The notes beneath the pieces are model-generated. The model saw only the letters and a program-made list of their open reading frames with translations, was not told where the DNA came from and did not search any database. A DNA stretch of 5,967 nt from an uncultured Lachnospiraceae bacterium (lineage in GTDB: Bacteria > Bacillota > Clostridia > Lachnospirales > Lachnospiraceae), in assembly GCA_902803635.1 (NCBI GenBank), contig CADCQU010000326.1, forward strand, positions 1 to 5,967. Direction: 5' to 3'. This document shows positions 5,692-5,967 of this stretch, in pieces (positions within the stretch are counted from its first letter, which is position 1; each line of letters starts with the position of its first letter). A program made the translations under genes and the position numbers.

Positions 5692-5784
5692 AACATCCTC
5701 CGTTCTACACCGCCGCCCTTCCTCTGTTTTTCTTCCTATTTATATAACAAATGAAAGACAACGCCGCCTATAAAAATAATGAAT

Positions 5785-5812
5785 ATTATATCACAAATAG
5801 TTCCCCTGTGAA
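5785..5812 (-). promoter_or_regulatory. Sigma-A-type promoter of apt (possibly of the whole apt-rel-hydrolase-hemZ unit)
   Basis: On the minus strand, TTCACA (-35, plus positions 5807-5812; five of six consensus bases) is followed by a 16-bp spacer and TATAAT (-10, plus positions 5785-5790; a perfect match). The TG-A before the -10 gives an extended -10 element. Transcription would start near 5777-5779, leaving a leader of about 87 nt before the apt ATG. The surrounding 5740-5850 stretch is clearly more AT-rich than the rest of the window. No operator-like palindrome was recognised on top of it. Confidence 0.75.
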
Positions 5813-5881
5813 TATAGTAATTTCACGAAATTTTCAGAAAAAAATTCATCTTTCGTTACAGTTCAGGTGGCCCCCGTCAGC

Positions 5882-5966
5882 TGTCATTCTGAGGAGCGAA
5901 GCGACGAAGAATCCCGTCAACTTTACGAGAAATCTTACGGGATTCTTCGCTTCGCTCAGAATGACA
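5882..5966 (+). repeat. 85-bp imperfect palindromic repeat, copy C (upstream of apt)
   Basis: The long arm is 5882-5917, the 19-nt loop 5918-5936 and the short arm 5937-5966. The length, the orientation and both arms are the same as in the two copies within hemZ, but the loop sequence is unrelated. Read in the same minus frame it also gives CHSERSEES and GILRRFAPQNDS, with a TGA one codon beyond the element's end. It lies about 70 bp upstream of the apt -35 and one base from the window edge. It is either intergenic or at the 3' end of an upstream gene outside the window. It is not followed closely by a T-run in the minus direction. Confidence 0.92.
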
Positions 5967-5967
5967 A

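Noticed and set aside
5692..5784. A riboswitch or purine-responsive leader ahead of apt
   Set aside because: The leader of about 90 nt is mostly unstructured AT-rich sequence, and I recognise no conserved riboswitch core or PurR-box-like motif.

Overview
This window looks like chromosomal DNA of a moderately GC-rich member of the Bacillota (Firmicutes). The evidence is a single bifunctional long Rel enzyme rather than a RelA/SpoT pair, a HemZ-type radical SAM protein, strong AGGAGG-like ribosome binding sites, and the gene order apt - rel - MBL hydrolase - hemZ, which is common in Clostridia and Negativicutes. I lean towards Negativicutes or a related gut/oral anaerobe, but the sequence does not settle the genus.

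All recognisable genes lie on the minus strand, so the window reads functionally from right to left. At the right edge is an 85-bp palindromic repeat (copy C), followed by an AT-rich stretch with a near-consensus sigma-A promoter. Then come apt (purine salvage), a 288-bp gap holding a possible 51-codon small ORF and several hairpins, and rel ((p)ppGpp synthetase/hydrolase). Next is a 103-bp gap carrying a different GC-rich double-hairpin repeat, then a glyoxalase II-like metallo-beta-lactamase-fold hydrolase, and finally hemZ, whose 3' end runs off the left edge. I see no convincing terminator and no second clear promoter between apt and hemZ, so a single transcript from the apt promoter is plausible but unproven. 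Functionally, Apt makes AMP from adenine and PRPP, and Rel turns GTP/GDP plus ATP into the alarmone that controls purine metabolism and growth. The hydrolase and HemZ are housekeeping neighbours with no obvious direct link.

The standout observation is inside hemZ. Two tandem copies (A and B, 96-bp period) of the same palindromic repeat that sits upstream of apt are embedded in the gene. The reading frame stays open straight through both. Together they add 64 codons (two 32-residue units containing CHSERSEES and GILRRFAPQNDS) between the HemZ N-terminal domain and the radical SAM CxxxCxxC motif. The frame is verified end to end: 522 uninterrupted codons from the ATG at 1568 to the window edge. 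This is a dispersed repeat apparently domesticated as, or at least tolerated as, protein sequence. There may also be a decayed third unit just upstream, in phase with the other two.
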